A stretch of 64,000 nt of DNA from Streptomyces sp. NBC_01210. GTDB taxonomy: Bacteria; Actinomycetota; Actinomycetes; Streptomycetales; Streptomycetaceae. The position numbers were made by a program, and so were the translations under genes. The DNA lies in NCBI RefSeq assembly GCF_036010325.1, contig NZ_CP108549.1, forward strand, positions 3,596,001 through 3,660,000, given 5' to 3'. This document shows, piece by piece, positions 36,953-45,788 of this stretch. The notes under the pieces were generated by a model. It was not told where the DNA came from, ran no database searches, and saw nothing but the letters and a program-made list of their open reading frames with translations. The stretch's first letter is position 1. Every line of letters starts with the position of its first letter.

Positions 36953-37378
36953 ATGGCCATCAAGAAGGCAACCATCCAGCAGCAGGTGGCCGCCGCCGTC
37001 GCGCAGGCCAATCCGGCCGACCGGCCCATCGTCACCATCCAGGCCATCGCAGGCCCCAGTGTGTGGCTGATGAGCATGCTCGGCCTCATAGGCCAGGCGT
37101 TTCTGACGTACTACTTCATCACCGTGACCGAGCAGGCCGTGGTCGTCCACAAGGCGGGCCGGATGAGCAATCGCCCGCAGGAGATCGCTTTCGCACTTCA
37201 GCCGGCCGAAGTTGTCGGAATGATCGGTGACGTCAAGCGCAACGCCATCTGGAGCTCGTTCCGCTTCCAGCTGCCCGGGCAGCCGCAGCCGACCCGGATG
37301 AATGTGCACCGCATCTGGCGCACCGAAATGGACCACCTGCTCGGGCTGCTGACCGGCGGCCACCAGCCGGCGGCCTGA
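36953..37378 (+). CDS. hypothetical protein with one hydrophobic segment
   Basis: 141 residues, ATG behind AGGGGAGGG. A helical N-terminus (AIKKATIQQQVAAAVAQA) precedes one hydrophobic segment (about 33-55). A soluble beta-rich half follows (TVTEQAVVVHKAGRMSNRP, VKRNAIWSSFRFQLPG), possibly a small PH-like domain. I do not recognise the family. It lies between the MFS gene and the tmRNA terminator on the plus strand. Confidence 0.75.
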   Translation: MAIKKATIQQQVAAAVAQANPADRPIVTIQAIAGPSVWLMSMLGLIGQAFLTYYFITVTEQAVVVHKAGRMSNRPQEIAFALQPAEVVGMIGDVKRNAIWSSFRFQLPGQPQPTRMNVHRIWRTEMDHLLGLLTGGHQPAA

Positions 37379-37390
37379 GCCGCGGCAGGC

Positions 37391-37470
37391 ACGTGGGCGT
37401 ACACGGCCGTGGGCGTACACGGCCGTGCACACGCCTGTGCACACGCCGTACGCACGCCGTACGCACGACA
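37391..37470. repeat. short tandem GC repeats before tmRNA terminator
   Basis: GTGGGCGTACACGGCC occurs twice in tandem, then CACACGCC units and two GTACGCACGCC units. Simple-sequence filler between convergent genes. Confidence 0.6.
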
Positions 37471-37500
37471 AAGGCCCGGCTGCCGTAGCAGCCGGGCCTT
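37471..37500. terminator. bidirectional terminator between tmRNA and plus-strand gene
   Basis: AAGGCCCGGCTGC and GCAGCCGGGCCTT form a perfect 13-bp stem with CGTA loop, 19 bases past the tmRNA 3' end and downstream of the hypothetical gene. Confidence 0.85.
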
Positions 37501-37518
37501 CGCCTCACATGGGAATTG

Positions 37519-37900
37519 TGGAGATGGCGGGAATCGAACCCGCGTCCAACGGTGCAGAAACAGGGCTTCTCCGAGCGCAGTTCGCTGCGATTTTCTCGGC
37601 CCCGGAGATCACGCGAACAAGTCTCCGACGGGCTCAGTCACTGTTTGATTTCCCTCTACGCCCCGTGACCGGGCTTAGAGGTTTAGTTCCCTAGCTGATG
37701 CCAGGATCCGGGTCGGGAACAGCCCCGGGCTGACACCCGAAGGCCTTCGCTAGCTGCTAATTAGGCAGCGAGCGCGAAGGCGCGGGAATCGCTCTTGGAA
37801 GTGGCGATTATTGGTTGCGACATATGGTTTACGAGATCATTGCCGCTTCCTCGGCTCGCTTCCCCTGCTTCGACATCCGCTGTCGAAACCGATCATCCCC
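37519..37900 (-). ncRNA. ssrA: transfer-messenger RNA (tmRNA)
   Basis: About 382 bases. The 5' end GGGGATGATCGGTTTCGACA (from 37900) pairs through GGGGATG with the 3' CATCTCC. The T-arm GGGTTCGATTCCC is intact. CCA is not encoded and must be added. The resume frame at 37805-37761 encodes ATSKSDSRAFALAA and then TAA, a proteolysis tag with the standard ALAA end. It rescues ribosomes stalled on broken mRNA together with SmpB, encoded just upstream. Confidence 0.95.
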
Positions 37901-38008
37901 ATGTTTATTTTTCAAGGTGGTGCTGGTGGTGCACACCCCGTGAGGGGCAGGTGCCATCGTACGTGACCAACGCACGACCGTGCCAGCATATTCCCCCGCG
38001 CCCACAGC

Positions 38009-38488
38009 TCAGGCCCGCTGACGCCGCTTCGCCGCCGAGATCACGCGGTCCGTCTCCCGCCGGTCCTGCTTCTCCCGCAGCGTCTGCCGCTTGTCGTACT
38101 CCTTCTTGCCCTTCGCCAGCGCGATCTCGACCTTGGCCCGGCCGTCCTTGAAGTACAGCGCGAGAGGCACGATCGTGTGCCCCGTCTCCTGCGTCTTCGA
38201 CGCGAGCTTGTCGATCTCTGCGCGGTGCATCAGCAGCTTCCGCTTGCGCCGCGCGCTGTGGTTGGTCCACGTCCCCTGGGTGTACTCGGGGACATGCACG
38301 TTGTGCAGCCACGCCTCGTGGTCGTCGATCTGGACGAAGCCGTCGACCAGCGAGGCTCGCCCCTGGCGCAGCGACTTCACCTCGGTACCTGTCAGCACGA
38401 GACCGCACTCGTAGGTGTCGAGGATGTGGTAGTCGTGCCGCGCCTTCTTGTTCTGCGCGATCAGCTTGCGCCCTGTTTCCTTTGCCAT
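38009..38488 (-). CDS. smpB: tmRNA-binding protein SmpB
   Basis: 159 residues, normal length. Family blocks: [21 protein letters not shown] at the N-terminus, [18 protein letters not shown] in the OB fold, and a basic C-terminal tail ([17 protein letters not shown]) that lies in the mRNA channel during trans-translation. ssrA follows 108 bases downstream on the same strand. Confidence 0.96.
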   Translation of the reverse strand: MAKETGRKLIAQNKKARHDYHILDTYECGLVLTGTEVKSLRQGRASLVDGFVQIDDHEAWLHNVHVPEYTQGTWTNHSARRKRKLLMHRAEIDKLASKTQETGHTIVPLALYFKDGRAKVEIALAKGKKEYDKRQTLREKQDRRETDRVISAAKRRQRA

Positions 38489-38506
38489 AGTGCGGTCATT
38501 TTCGCA

Positions 38507-39664
38507 CTACGACCCTCCCCCGAGGCCACTCAATACCGTCTGGGCCCGTTTCTCGGCCCCCTTGCCCGCCACCAGGTCCGGTGTGATGCCCCGGCCGTCG
38601 ACGCTGTGGCCCGCCGGCGTGCGGTAGTGGCCGACGGTCAGCTCGGCGACCGAGCCGTCGGGAAGGCGGCTGGGCATCTGGACCGAGCCCTTGCCGAAAG
38701 TACGCGAACCCACCGTGATCGCGCGGCCGCGGTCCTGCAGCGCCCCGGTGACCAGCTCGGCGGCGCTCATGGTGCCGCCGTCGACGAGCGCGACCACCGG
38801 TCGCTCGGTGTTACCGCCCGCTGCCGCGTACAGAGCACGCTGCTCGCCTCGTATGTCGTACGTGGCCACCAGGCCGCCGTCGAGGAAGGCGGAGGCGGCG
38901 GTGACGGCCTCGGCGACCAGGCCGCCGGCGTTGCCGCGCAGATCGAGCAGGACGCCGGCCCCGGCGGGAGCGGCCCGGACCGCGTTCCGTACCTGCGTGC
39001 CCGAGCCCTTGGTGAAGGAGGCAACCTTGATCATCACGGCCCCGTCGGCGAGGTTGCGGACAGTGACCGCCTCGGTGGTCAGTGTGGTGCGCAGCAGTGT
39101 CTCGGACCACCTCCGTCCGGCGCGCTCGAGGCCCAGGACCACGCTCGTACGGTTGCCGCCGCGCAGCAGCGCCACGACTTCGGTGACGGGACGCTTGTCG
39201 ACGTCGATGCCGCCGACCGTACGGAGCCGGTCGCCGGCCTTGATGCCCGCTTTGTCGGCGGGCCCGCCGGGCTGGACCCTGGCCACCTCCACACGTTGGT
39301 CGGCGGTGCGTCTGGCCCCGAGGCCGACGCCCGTGTACTCACCGTCGAGGGCCTGCTCGAACTCCTCGTACTCGCTCTTGTCATACACCGCGCCCCAGCG
39401 GTCCCCGCTGCGGCTGACGACGTCCTCGGCCGCTTTCGTGCCGGACTTGCCGTCGGCCATCGCCTCCGCGGCGGCCCTGGCGACGTCGTCGCGGTCGACG
39501 GTCGCGGCAGCGGCGCGGGCGGCAAGGGGGCGGGGCGTTTTCTCGTCTTCGCGCGGCAGACCGTCGGTTGCGGCCGCGGTGGCGAGCACGCTGGCAAAGA
39601 CCAACGTCAGGGCCGCCCCGCGGCGGATGCGGCGGGGCTGAGGGCAGAACTCCGGGCCCGGCAT
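38507..39664 (-). CDS. S41 C-terminal processing protease (CtpA-like)
   Basis: 385 residues from ATG 39664 (a GTG three codons upstream is possible). A signal or anchor helix (about 15-35) precedes a PDZ domain (YTGVGLGARRTADQRVEVAR, PADKAGIKAGDRLRTVGG). The S41 core has the nucleophile Ser in GGTMSAAE and the general-base Lys in FGKGSVQ. It acts outside the membrane, trimming or degrading exported proteins. It sits between smpB and ftsX on the same strand, the conserved streptomycete order. Confidence 0.92.
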   Translation of the reverse strand: MPGPEFCPQPRRIRRGAALTLVFASVLATAAATDGLPREDEKTPRPLAARAAAATVDRDDVARAAAEAMADGKSGTKAAEDVVSRSGDRWGAVYDKSEYEEFEQALDGEYTGVGLGARRTADQRVEVARVQPGGPADKAGIKAGDRLRTVGGIDVDKRPVTEVVALLRGGNRTSVVLGLERAGRRWSETLLRTTLTTEAVTVRNLADGAVMIKVASFTKGSGTQVRNAVRAAPAGAGVLLDLRGNAGGLVAEAVTAASAFLDGGLVATYDIRGEQRALYAAAGGNTERPVVALVDGGTMSAAELVTGALQDRGRAITVGSRTFGKGSVQMPSRLPDGSVAELTVGHYRTPAGHSVDGRGITPDLVAGKGAEKRAQTVLSGLGGGS

Positions 39665-39731
39665 GGCGCCCACTGTAGGACAAGCAAAGGGCGCCGTACG
39701 GCCGTTGGCCGTACAGCGCCCGGGGCGCTTG

Positions 39732-40649
39732 TCACACCTTGAGGTACTTGCGCAAAGCGATAAAAGCGGCCATGGCGGGCATCAGCAGCCCGATCGCGAT
39801 CACCAGCGGCAGCTTGGTGACCACCGCGTCCCAGCCGATGAAGTTGACCAGCTGCATCTTCTGGGAGAGCGCCAGACCGTGGTCGATCAGGAAATACCTG
39901 CCGACGAGCAGCATGGCGGAGGCGACCAGACCGCCCAGCAGACCGGCGAAGGCGGCCTCCATGATGAACGGCATCTGGATGTAGAAGCTGGATGCTCCCA
40001 CAAGTCGCATGATGCCGGTCTCACGACGGCGGCTGAACGCCGACACCCGCACGGTGTTGACGATCAGCATCAGCGCAATCACCAGCATCAGCGCCATCAC
40101 GAAGAGCGCGGCGACATTCATGCCGTTCATGAGGGAGAAGAGGTTCTCCAGGATGTTGCGCTGGTCCTGGACGGACTGCACACCGTCCCGGCCGGCGAAG
40201 GCGGTCGCGACGACCTTGTACTTCTCCGGATCGTCCAGCTTGACTCGGAACGACTCCTGCATCTGGTCCGGCGTGATGGTGGAGGCGATGGGGGTGTCCC
40301 CGTACTGCTCCCGGTAGTGCTTGTACGCCTCGTCGGCCGACTCCTTCTGGACGGTGTCGACGACATCCATCTTCTTGAGATCGGCCTCGATCTGCTCCTT
40401 CTGCTGGGCGGTGACCGCTCCCTTGGCGCACTTGGGAGAGGTCGCCGCGTCGTTCTTGTTGCAGAGGAAGATCGAGACGTTGACCTTGTCGTACCAGAAG
40501 TCCTTCATCGTGCTGACCTGCTCGCGCATGAGCAGCGCACCGCCGAAGAGGGCGAGCGAAAGGGCTACCGAAACGATGACGGCGAAGGTCATCGTCAGAT
40601 TGCGGCGGAGACCGACGCCGATCTCCGACAGGACGAACTGGGCGCGCAT
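39732..40649 (-). CDS. ftsX: cell division protein FtsX
   Basis: 305 residues. A first helix (about 20-42), a large extracellular loop of about 130 residues, then three more helices: the FtsX permease-like layout. With FtsE it transmits a signal across the membrane to peptidoglycan hydrolases. It follows ftsE by 32 bases. The extracellular loop has a Cys pair (about 67 and 79, IFLCNK and SPKCAKG) that could form a disulfide. Confidence 0.95.
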   Translation of the reverse strand: MRAQFVLSEIGVGLRRNLTMTFAVIVSVALSLALFGGALLMREQVSTMKDFWYDKVNVSIFLCNKNDAATSPKCAKGAVTAQQKEQIEADLKKMDVVDTVQKESADEAYKHYREQYGDTPIASTITPDQMQESFRVKLDDPEKYKVVATAFAGRDGVQSVQDQRNILENLFSLMNGMNVAALFVMALMLVIALMLIVNTVRVSAFSRRRETGIMRLVGASSFYIQMPFIMEAAFAGLLGGLVASAMLLVGRYFLIDHGLALSQKMQLVNFIGWDAVVTKLPLVIAIGLLMPAMAAFIALRKYLKV

Positions 40650-40681
40650 GGCGAGCTTTCAGCCTTTCAGTCTGTACGGGC

Positions 40682-41371
40682 TCAGTGCTGGTAGCCGTAG
40701 ACGCCGCGTGCCTGGTCGCGTACGAGACGGCCCTTCTCGAGCTCGATGACGCGCTTGCGCATCTGGTCGACGATGTTCTGGTCGTGGGTCGCCATGATCA
40801 CAGTGGTCCCGGTCCGGTTGATCCGGTCCAGCAGCTTCATGATGCCCACGGAGGTCTGCGGGTCCAGGTTTCCGGTCGGCTCGTCCGCGATCAGCAGCAT
40901 GGGGCGGTTGACGAAGGCCCGCGCGATCGCGACGCGCTGCTGCTCACCACCGGAGAGCTCACCGGGCATCCGGTCCTCCTTGCCGCCGAGGCCGACGAGG
41001 TCGAGGACCTGGGGCACGGCCTTGCGGATCTCACCGCGCGGCTTGCCGATGACCTCCTGCGCGAACGCCACGTTCTCGGCGACGGTCTTGTTGGGGAGGA
41101 GGCGGAAGTCCTGGAAGACGGTGCCGAGCTGGCGGCGCATGTGCGGCACCTTCCAGTTCGACAGCCGGGCCAGGTCCTTGCCGAGGACATGCACCATGCC
41201 CTGGCTGGCGCGCTCCTCACGCAGAACAAGGCGCAGAAAGGTCGACTTTCCGGAACCGGACGAGCCCACGAGGAAGACGAACTCCCCCTTGGCGATGTCG
41301 AGCGACACATCGCGCAGGGCTGGGCGGCTCTGCTTGGGGTAGGTCTTGGAGACGTTGTCGAATCGGATCAC
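40682..41371 (-). CDS. ftsE: cell division ATP-binding protein FtsE
   Basis: 229 residues, GTG start. ABC ATPase with Walker [11 protein letters not shown] (Lys42), signature [15 protein letters not shown], Walker [13 protein letters not shown] and H-loop MATHDQ. Partner of FtsX. Confidence 0.96.
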   Translation of the reverse strand: MIRFDNVSKTYPKQSRPALRDVSLDIAKGEFVFLVGSSGSGKSTFLRLVLREERASQGMVHVLGKDLARLSNWKVPHMRRQLGTVFQDFRLLPNKTVAENVAFAQEVIGKPRGEIRKAVPQVLDLVGLGGKEDRMPGELSGGEQQRVAIARAFVNRPMLLIADEPTGNLDPQTSVGIMKLLDRINRTGTTVIMATHDQNIVDQMRKRVIELEKGRLVRDQARGVYGYQH

Positions 41372-41621
41372 GGGTGCACCACGGTCGGCCGGGGGTAGGT
41401 GTGCGTGACACTACGCGAAGGAGCCTGGCGCTCGCAGTCGACGTCGCGGGGTTGCGCATTTTGTCCCGTAACGGAACGGGCGTAATCCGGGGCGGCGCGC
41501 CGAAACGCGCGGGAGCTGGCACAGTGGTAGGGGAACAGTTGCGTTTTCTTGAGCGTTGTCGGTGGTGAAGTGTGCTTACGGTCCGCACCTGCGGCTCCGG
41601 CGCGCGGGAGGAGGAGAGCGC

Positions 41622-41816
41622 ATGACCTACGACCGATTGGTGTGCGCCAACTGCGCGGCCCCGGTGAACGAGGGCCGATGCCCGGTATGCCGGGCGAGCC
41701 GCGAGCGGCTGCAGCAGCAGGGCCCCTTCGGCGGCCTGAACCCGGTGGCGCTGCTGACCCTGCTGGTGGTGCTGATAGCGGCGCTGGCGCTGCTGGCCGC
41801 GCACCAGACCGCGTAG
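41622..41816 (+). CDS. small zinc-ribbon membrane protein
   Basis: 64 residues from an ATG behind GGGAGGAGGAG. Two Cys pairs, CANC and CPVC, 11 residues apart form a likely zinc ribbon. A basic linker leads to one membrane helix (LNPVALLTLLVVLIAALALL) and a short tail. Function unknown. Divergent from ftsE and closed by a very strong terminator. Confidence 0.8.
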   Translation: MTYDRLVCANCAAPVNEGRCPVCRASRERLQQQGPFGGLNPVALLTLLVVLIAALALLAAHQTA

Positions 41817-41824
41817 ACATACGT

Positions 41825-41866
41825 AGAGGAGGGCCCGGGACGCTGTAGCGTCCCGGGCCCTCCTCT
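41825..41866. terminator. perfect 19-bp bidirectional terminator
   Basis: AGAGGAGGGCCCGGGACGC pairs without mismatch to GCGTCCCGGGCCCTCCTCT across a TGTA loop. It serves the zinc-ribbon gene (plus) and the LAETG protein gene (minus), which converge here. Confidence 0.9.
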
Positions 41867-41891
41867 TACGTGCTCTTACGCGCTGTGTCGC

Positions 41892-42566
41892 TTAGGCGAC
41901 GGTGCGTCCGCCACCGACGAGGCGCGGCAGCATACGGAAGCCGATGCCACCGGCGATCATCGTCGCGGCACCGATCAGCAGGAACGTGGTCTCGGCGGCG
42001 CCGGTCTCAGCCAGCTCCTCCTTGGCCTTGCCCTGCTCGACCGGCTTGGAGCCGGCGCTGTCGGTGTCGGTGTTGTCCGCGCACTTGGCACCGTCGAGGT
42101 CGACGGTGCAGGTACCGGCGTCGCCGTTGTCACCGGTGCCGGTGCCCGGGTTGCCGGTCGGGTTCTCGGACGGGTCGCCAGTCGGCTTACCGGTCGGCTT
42201 GTCCGTCGGCTTGCCGGTGGGCTCCGTCGGACCGGGGTCCGTCGGCTCCGTCGGGCCCGGGTCGGTGGGCTCCGTCGGACCGGGGTCCGTCGGCTCCGTC
42301 GGGCCCGGGTCGGTGGGCTCCGTCGGACCGGGGTCCGTCGGCTCCGTCGGGCCCGGGTCGCCCGGCGTCGTCGGGATCGTCGGGTCATCCACACCGATGC
42401 CGGCGTCGATGCCGTTCTCGTCGGCGTTGGCCGACACCTCGAGGGGACCCACGTTGATGCCGACACCGACGGCCGAAGCGGCGCCGGCGGCGGTCAGTGA
42501 CGCACCGGCGGCGATCACCGCGCCGGCGGCAATGCGCGCCACACGGATACGCGTCTTCTTGGTCAT
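41892..42566 (-). CDS. LAETG sortase-anchored surface protein with Pro-rich stalk
   Basis: 224 residues. Signal peptide ending near ASA (about 32), a short mature head, then six tandem DPGPTEPT octapeptides and further PTGKPT/PTDKPT repeats as a wall-spanning stalk. A two-Cys segment (TCTVDLDGAKC) precedes the sorting signal LAETG, membrane helix and RLVGGGR tail. LAxTG is the motif of class E sortases common in Streptomyces, so wall anchoring is expected. No sortase gene nearby. The head domain is too short to assign a role. Confidence 0.88.
   Translation of the reverse strand: MTKKTRIRVARIAAGAVIAAGASLTAAGAASAVGVGINVGPLEVSANADENGIDAGIGVDDPTIPTTPGDPGPTEPTDPGPTEPTDPGPTEPTDPGPTEPTDPGPTEPTDPGPTEPTGKPTDKPTGKPTGDPSENPTGNPGTGTGDNGDAGTCTVDLDGAKCADNTDTDSAGSKPVEQGKAKEELAETGAAETTFLLIGAATMIAGGIGFRMLPRLVGGGRTVA
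42217..42360. repeat. 48-bp tandem repeat encoding the stalk
   Basis: Three perfect 48-base units, each made of two different 24-base codings of the same octapeptide (GTGGGCTCCGTCGGACCG... and GTCGGCTCCGTCGGGCCC...). The alternation shows that the 48-base pair, not the 24-base unit, was copied. Confidence 0.9.
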
Positions 42567-42787
42567 CTGGTTGCTACCCCCAGTAGCTATTCGTCAATGG
42601 AGCAGCGTCCGGGGCAACTGCCGTTGGAGGCTGTTTCGTTCGGCCCCACTCACACGCGCCCCAGTAGATACGCATGCCGCGCGTCAGCTTTCCCAAGATT
42701 TGGAAAGGCGTCAAGGCGGTTGCGCGTGCGATGTCCGGTATGAGGGAGGTTGCCTGACCTGCGGGGATGCAACTGTGACATAAAAGC

Positions 42788-42814
42788 GAACTGCCGCCTC
42801 GGAGGCGGCAGTTC
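42788..42814 (-). terminator. hairpin beside displaced prfB end
   Basis: GAACTGCCGCC and GGCGGCAGTTC form a perfect 11-bp stem with 5-base loop. It lies 22 bases beyond the TGA of the prfB-like fragment on the minus strand, where a prfB terminator would be expected. Confidence 0.7.
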
Positions 42815-42835
42815 CCTTGTCGACAAAGCGTCCTT

Positions 42836-42865
42836 TCACTTCTCCTGTTGCTTGCTCCAGCGAAT
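42836..42865 (-). other. prfB 3'-end remnant, putative attachment site
   Basis: Minus-strand codons read I-R-W-S-K-Q-Q-E-K-stop. The prfB end at 55915-55886 reads [13 protein letters not shown], and 27 of 30 bases are identical. Same orientation as prfB, 13.05 kb away. Interpreted as the far-side repeat of an element inserted at the prfB 3' end. Confidence 0.6.
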
Positions 42866-42922
42866 CCGAAACTCAACCGCAGCTGCGCTGCTCATAGGGC
42901 TCTGCCGGGCCCACTGAGGCCA

Positions 42923-43234
42923 TCAGGGTCCGGGCGGCGGGGCGGTGTCGGGTTCGGGCAGTCGGGCCCCGCGGCTTTCAGCAACGCGCACGGCGTCCCG
43001 TAGCGCTTCAGTCAGCCGCGCCGAGAGATAGCGGAGCTGGAAGGCGTCGGCTCGCGGGTCGTCGAGCAACGCCTCTGCATGGCCGAGCAGTTCGGCACCC
43101 ATTCCGAGCTGAACGGACTCGATCTGGTCGGCGACCCGGGAGACGTAGCCACCTCCCTTGTCCGTGAGCAGGTAGCAGGGCTTGCCCTCAGGGCCGCTCC
43201 AGGGCAGCAGCCGGGCGGCCGGCTCCATGCCCAT
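42923..43234 (-). CDS. small hypothetical protein of XRE-regulator cassettes
   Basis: 103 residues from an ATG that shares one base with the stop of the upstream gene (TGATG), so translation is coupled. Segments LLPWSGPEGKPCYLLTDKGG, VSRVADQIESVQLGM and LTEALRDAVRVAESRGARLP resemble small proteins common beside helix-turn-helix genes in Streptomyces. No known activity. Confidence 0.7.
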   Translation of the reverse strand: MGMEPAARLLPWSGPEGKPCYLLTDKGGGYVSRVADQIESVQLGMGAELLGHAEALLDDPRADAFQLRYLSARLTEALRDAVRVAESRGARLPEPDTAPPPGP

Positions 43235-43527
43235 CAGGCGGCTCCCAGCCCGTGGATGTCCCGGGTGTCGAGATCGATCCCGTACGACGCGAGCCACAGG
43301 ACCAGGCGGCGCTGTCTACGGAGTCGTTGTTCGTGCGCGAGGAGATAGGGGCGTACGAGCGCGGAGTCCTCACCCCGCAGCAACGACGGGACACGTACGC
43401 AGGCAGCGCCCTTCGGCACAGCCAGGGCTGCGCCGAAGGGCGCCCACCGGACAACCCTGTGCCGGCCACGGGCGGGGAACAGCAGTCTCAGTAACTGCTC
43501 GAAGATACGGGCGATACAGTGCGGCAC
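43234..43527 (-). CDS. small Arg-rich hypothetical protein
   Basis: 97 residues from GTG 43527 with AGGTCGAC upstream. Basic, with ARGRHRV near the N-terminus and an Arg/Leu helix (LLAHEQRLRRQRRLVLWLA). Coupled to the next gene. Unknown function; part of the same cassette. Confidence 0.6.
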   Translation of the reverse strand: MPHCIARIFEQLLRLLFPARGRHRVVRWAPFGAALAVPKGAACVRVPSLLRGEDSALVRPYLLAHEQRLRRQRRLVLWLASYGIDLDTRDIHGLGAA

Positions 43528-43659
43528 GTCGACCTGCTTTCTTCAGGTGGACCACGCCCCCGGGCCGTTACCGCGGCCGCGGGGGTCTTCGGTAGTCGTA
43601 CGACCACCGACCGTAGGACCCCTGCGCAGGGGGAAGGGGCAGAGTTCCTGCCCCTTCCG

Positions 43660-44910
43660 TCAGACAGCCAACATGCCGACCTTCACGGCGAGTTCGCCGG
43701 CGCGCCGCCGCTGGGACGGGCTCTTCGACTCCGCTTCCTCCAAGAGGATGCGGCGCGCGTAGCCGTTGTAGCGCATGGTCTCCGGGGCCGCTTCATACGC
43801 CTTGTCCAGAGCCGCCAAGGCCACTTCGGGCTGCCCGTCCAATTGGTATCCACGGGCCTCTTCAATACGGTGCCGGGCGCGCCGCGGGCGGGACGGGATC
43901 GTCGCGGCATCGGCCGCAGCGGCCTGCCTGACACTCTCCCCACCTGCGTGCAGCTCAACAGCGACGGTCACCGCATGAGCCCCCATGACAGCCCGGGAGA
44001 ACGATGTGACGGGGTGGTAGTAGTCGGCCGGCAGGCGCTCGGCCATGCCTCGCGCCACATCCCAGTAGCCCCATGCAGAACCGGTATCGCCCCGGCGCGC
44101 TGCCGTGTATCCCGCCTCGAACTGGAGGGCTCCCACGATGGCCAGCACGTCATCACCGGCCCCCGGCAGCAGCGGCTCCAGGTAGCGGATCGTCCCCAAG
44201 GTCACCGCATCAGCCGCCTCGAAATGGGCCGGGCCACTGTCACGGTGCGCCTGCGCGGCAAGCCAGGCCGCCACCCCGAGCGTATGCGGGTCCTCCGATT
44301 CCAATGCCGCGACCATCCCCCGCTCGACCACACGCCACAGCAGCGAAGCGTCGGGCTGGTAGGCGATGAAGAACTGGCAGAGGCTGTACGTCTGCGACAG
44401 CAGCGATTGCGCCGAGCGCCGCTGAGCCGCCGTCTCTGATTGCCGCACACCGAGCTGCGCGTCACGGATCAACTCGGGCAGCAGAGAACCAACGACGTCT
44501 CGGTGGTTCGGTGACGAGTGCCGAGCCCTCCAGGCCCGCCCGAGGCGAGCCTCCAAGTCGGCGGCAGGCGGGGCCTCGAAGTCAGCCGTGAACGGATACG
44601 CGTCGATAGCCGCACGCACCTGCGGAAGTCGCGCATGGCCCGGACCGGCAAACAATGCGGTGGGTACGGACTGATCACCCATAAGCTCGGAGAGATCCCG
44701 TACGCGCAACGCCTCGGCGATCCGCAGCACCATGGGCAGCTTGGGCATCTGCAGTTGCCCGCCCTCAACCTGCTTCACCCAGCTCGGAGACTTACCAAGC
44801 AACCCGGCGAGCACGGTACGACTCATGCCCCGGCGGGTACGCAGGACCTGCATCCGCTGGCCGAACGCGATGGGCTCGATGAGGGGGTTAGCGGTGACAT
44901 CGGACGGCAT
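43660..44910 (-). CDS. XRE family transcriptional regulator with helical repeat domain
   Basis: 416 residues from ATG 44910 (AGGCAGGG upstream). The N-terminal helix-turn-helix (about 15-70: GQRMQVLRTRRGMSRTVLAG, GKSPSWVKQVEGG) is followed by about 330 residues of Ala-rich TPR-like helices. This is the common large streptomycete XRE type, whose C-terminal part may sense a peptide or small ligand. It transcribes toward the two small genes and may control them; a link to the toxin locus is only positional. Confidence 0.85.
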   Translation of the reverse strand: MPSDVTANPLIEPIAFGQRMQVLRTRRGMSRTVLAGLLGKSPSWVKQVEGGQLQMPKLPMVLRIAEALRVRDLSELMGDQSVPTALFAGPGHARLPQVRAAIDAYPFTADFEAPPAADLEARLGRAWRARHSSPNHRDVVGSLLPELIRDAQLGVRQSETAAQRRSAQSLLSQTYSLCQFFIAYQPDASLLWRVVERGMVAALESEDPHTLGVAAWLAAQAHRDSGPAHFEAADAVTLGTIRYLEPLLPGAGDDVLAIVGALQFEAGYTAARRGDTGSAWGYWDVARGMAERLPADYYHPVTSFSRAVMGAHAVTVAVELHAGGESVRQAAAADAATIPSRPRRARHRIEEARGYQLDGQPEVALAALDKAYEAAPETMRYNGYARRILLEEAESKSPSQRRRAGELAVKVGMLAV

Positions 44911-45408
44911 GGCCCTGCCTCTCTCTGCGCAACCCACGTCACAGGCAGAGTACGGCGCGAGGCCCCCAGGGAAACAAAGATCGGCCCACCTCACCCGAAA
45001 AGGCGCCCTACTCATAGGGGTTGGCCCAAGAAGGAGGCAGGGCCAAGCTGCATCCTGCTCGTGCGCCACCTCCGCGTCCACGGCCCGCGTCACCCCACTG
45101 CCATCTCCTCCTGAAACAAGGCGTGGGAGGCGGGCTATTCCGGCCTGCTTTTTCGCAGGTCGGTGGCAAGCTCTGGTGTCTGTCGGTGTGCGCTGACGTC
45201 TGCCTCCGTTGCCGTCAGCGATGCCGTCAACGATCAGAGGTCAGCTGGGTAGTTGAGGGGCGGAACTCCGCCTGCGTCACAGCCAGATCGGGGTGGGTTC
45301 CTCCTCGGTCGGGCAGCTTTGCCGGGCCAGGGTTCGCCCCCCGGTGTCCGGCCGAGGAGGGATCTATCCCGCGCGCCCCACTCATTCCCGCGCTACGACG
45401 CACCTGCA
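44911..45408. other. 498-base spacer, nothing recognised
   Basis: Between the XRE gene and the candidate immunity gene. Frames on both strands lack family features. A GC-rich palindrome-like patch occurs near 45200-45240 (TGACGTCTGCC, TTGCCGTCAGCG). It could hold remnants of a lost gene, but I cannot identify one. Confidence 0.35.
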
Positions 45409-45762
45409 CTAGACCAGGCCATTTCTAGTCCCATCACGCCGCCGGGAATTATCATCCAAATATTCCCTAAAGAGTCGAAACAAGTGTTCAATGGCTTGCT
45501 CATTCTCGCCCGCAGAGAATCTTCGTACATCAGCAACACGAACCTCATCCCCGAATTCAGAAAGAACCAGAGCCCACCAAGTCAACTCCGACTTCCCTTT
45601 GGTTCGACCTGCCAGCCAAGATTGAAACCCTTTCATCATCCTCAGCTCGGAGCACGCATCGAAACCATCGAGGAACGCACACACTTCACCGAACGTCTGA
45701 CCCATCGTGTACATACCTGCACGACCGTCAAGAACGTTGATAAAGTCTTCAATCTGACGCAC
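45409..45762 (-). CDS. candidate immunity protein for the Rhs toxin
   Basis: 117 residues from GTG 45762, 26 bases after the Rhs stop, with GGAGAGG upstream. Patterns: GRAGMYTMGQTFGEVCAFLD, then FQSWLAGR and LTWWALVLSEFG. These resemble small immunity-like proteins often found after Rhs tips (an xRPxMYxG...FLxGY-type opening, from memory). Base composition is AT-richer than the flanks, as for the toxin tip. Function is inferred from its place directly after a polymorphic toxin. Confidence 0.6.
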   Translation of the reverse strand: MRQIEDFINVLDGRAGMYTMGQTFGEVCAFLDGFDACSELRMMKGFQSWLAGRTKGKSELTWWALVLSEFGDEVRVADVRRFSAGENEQAIEHLFRLFREYLDDNSRRRDGTRNGLV

Positions 45763-45788
45763 TCTATTAATCCTCTCCAGGCAGGGAG

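Noticed and set aside
42217..42360. CRISPR array
   Set aside because: Repeats are contiguous without spacers and encode the Pro-rich stalk.
43660..44910. Integrase for the island
   Set aside because: The gene is an XRE regulator with TPR-like repeats; no Arg-His-Arg-Tyr or serine recombinase motif is seen anywhere between 42.8 and 55.9 kb.
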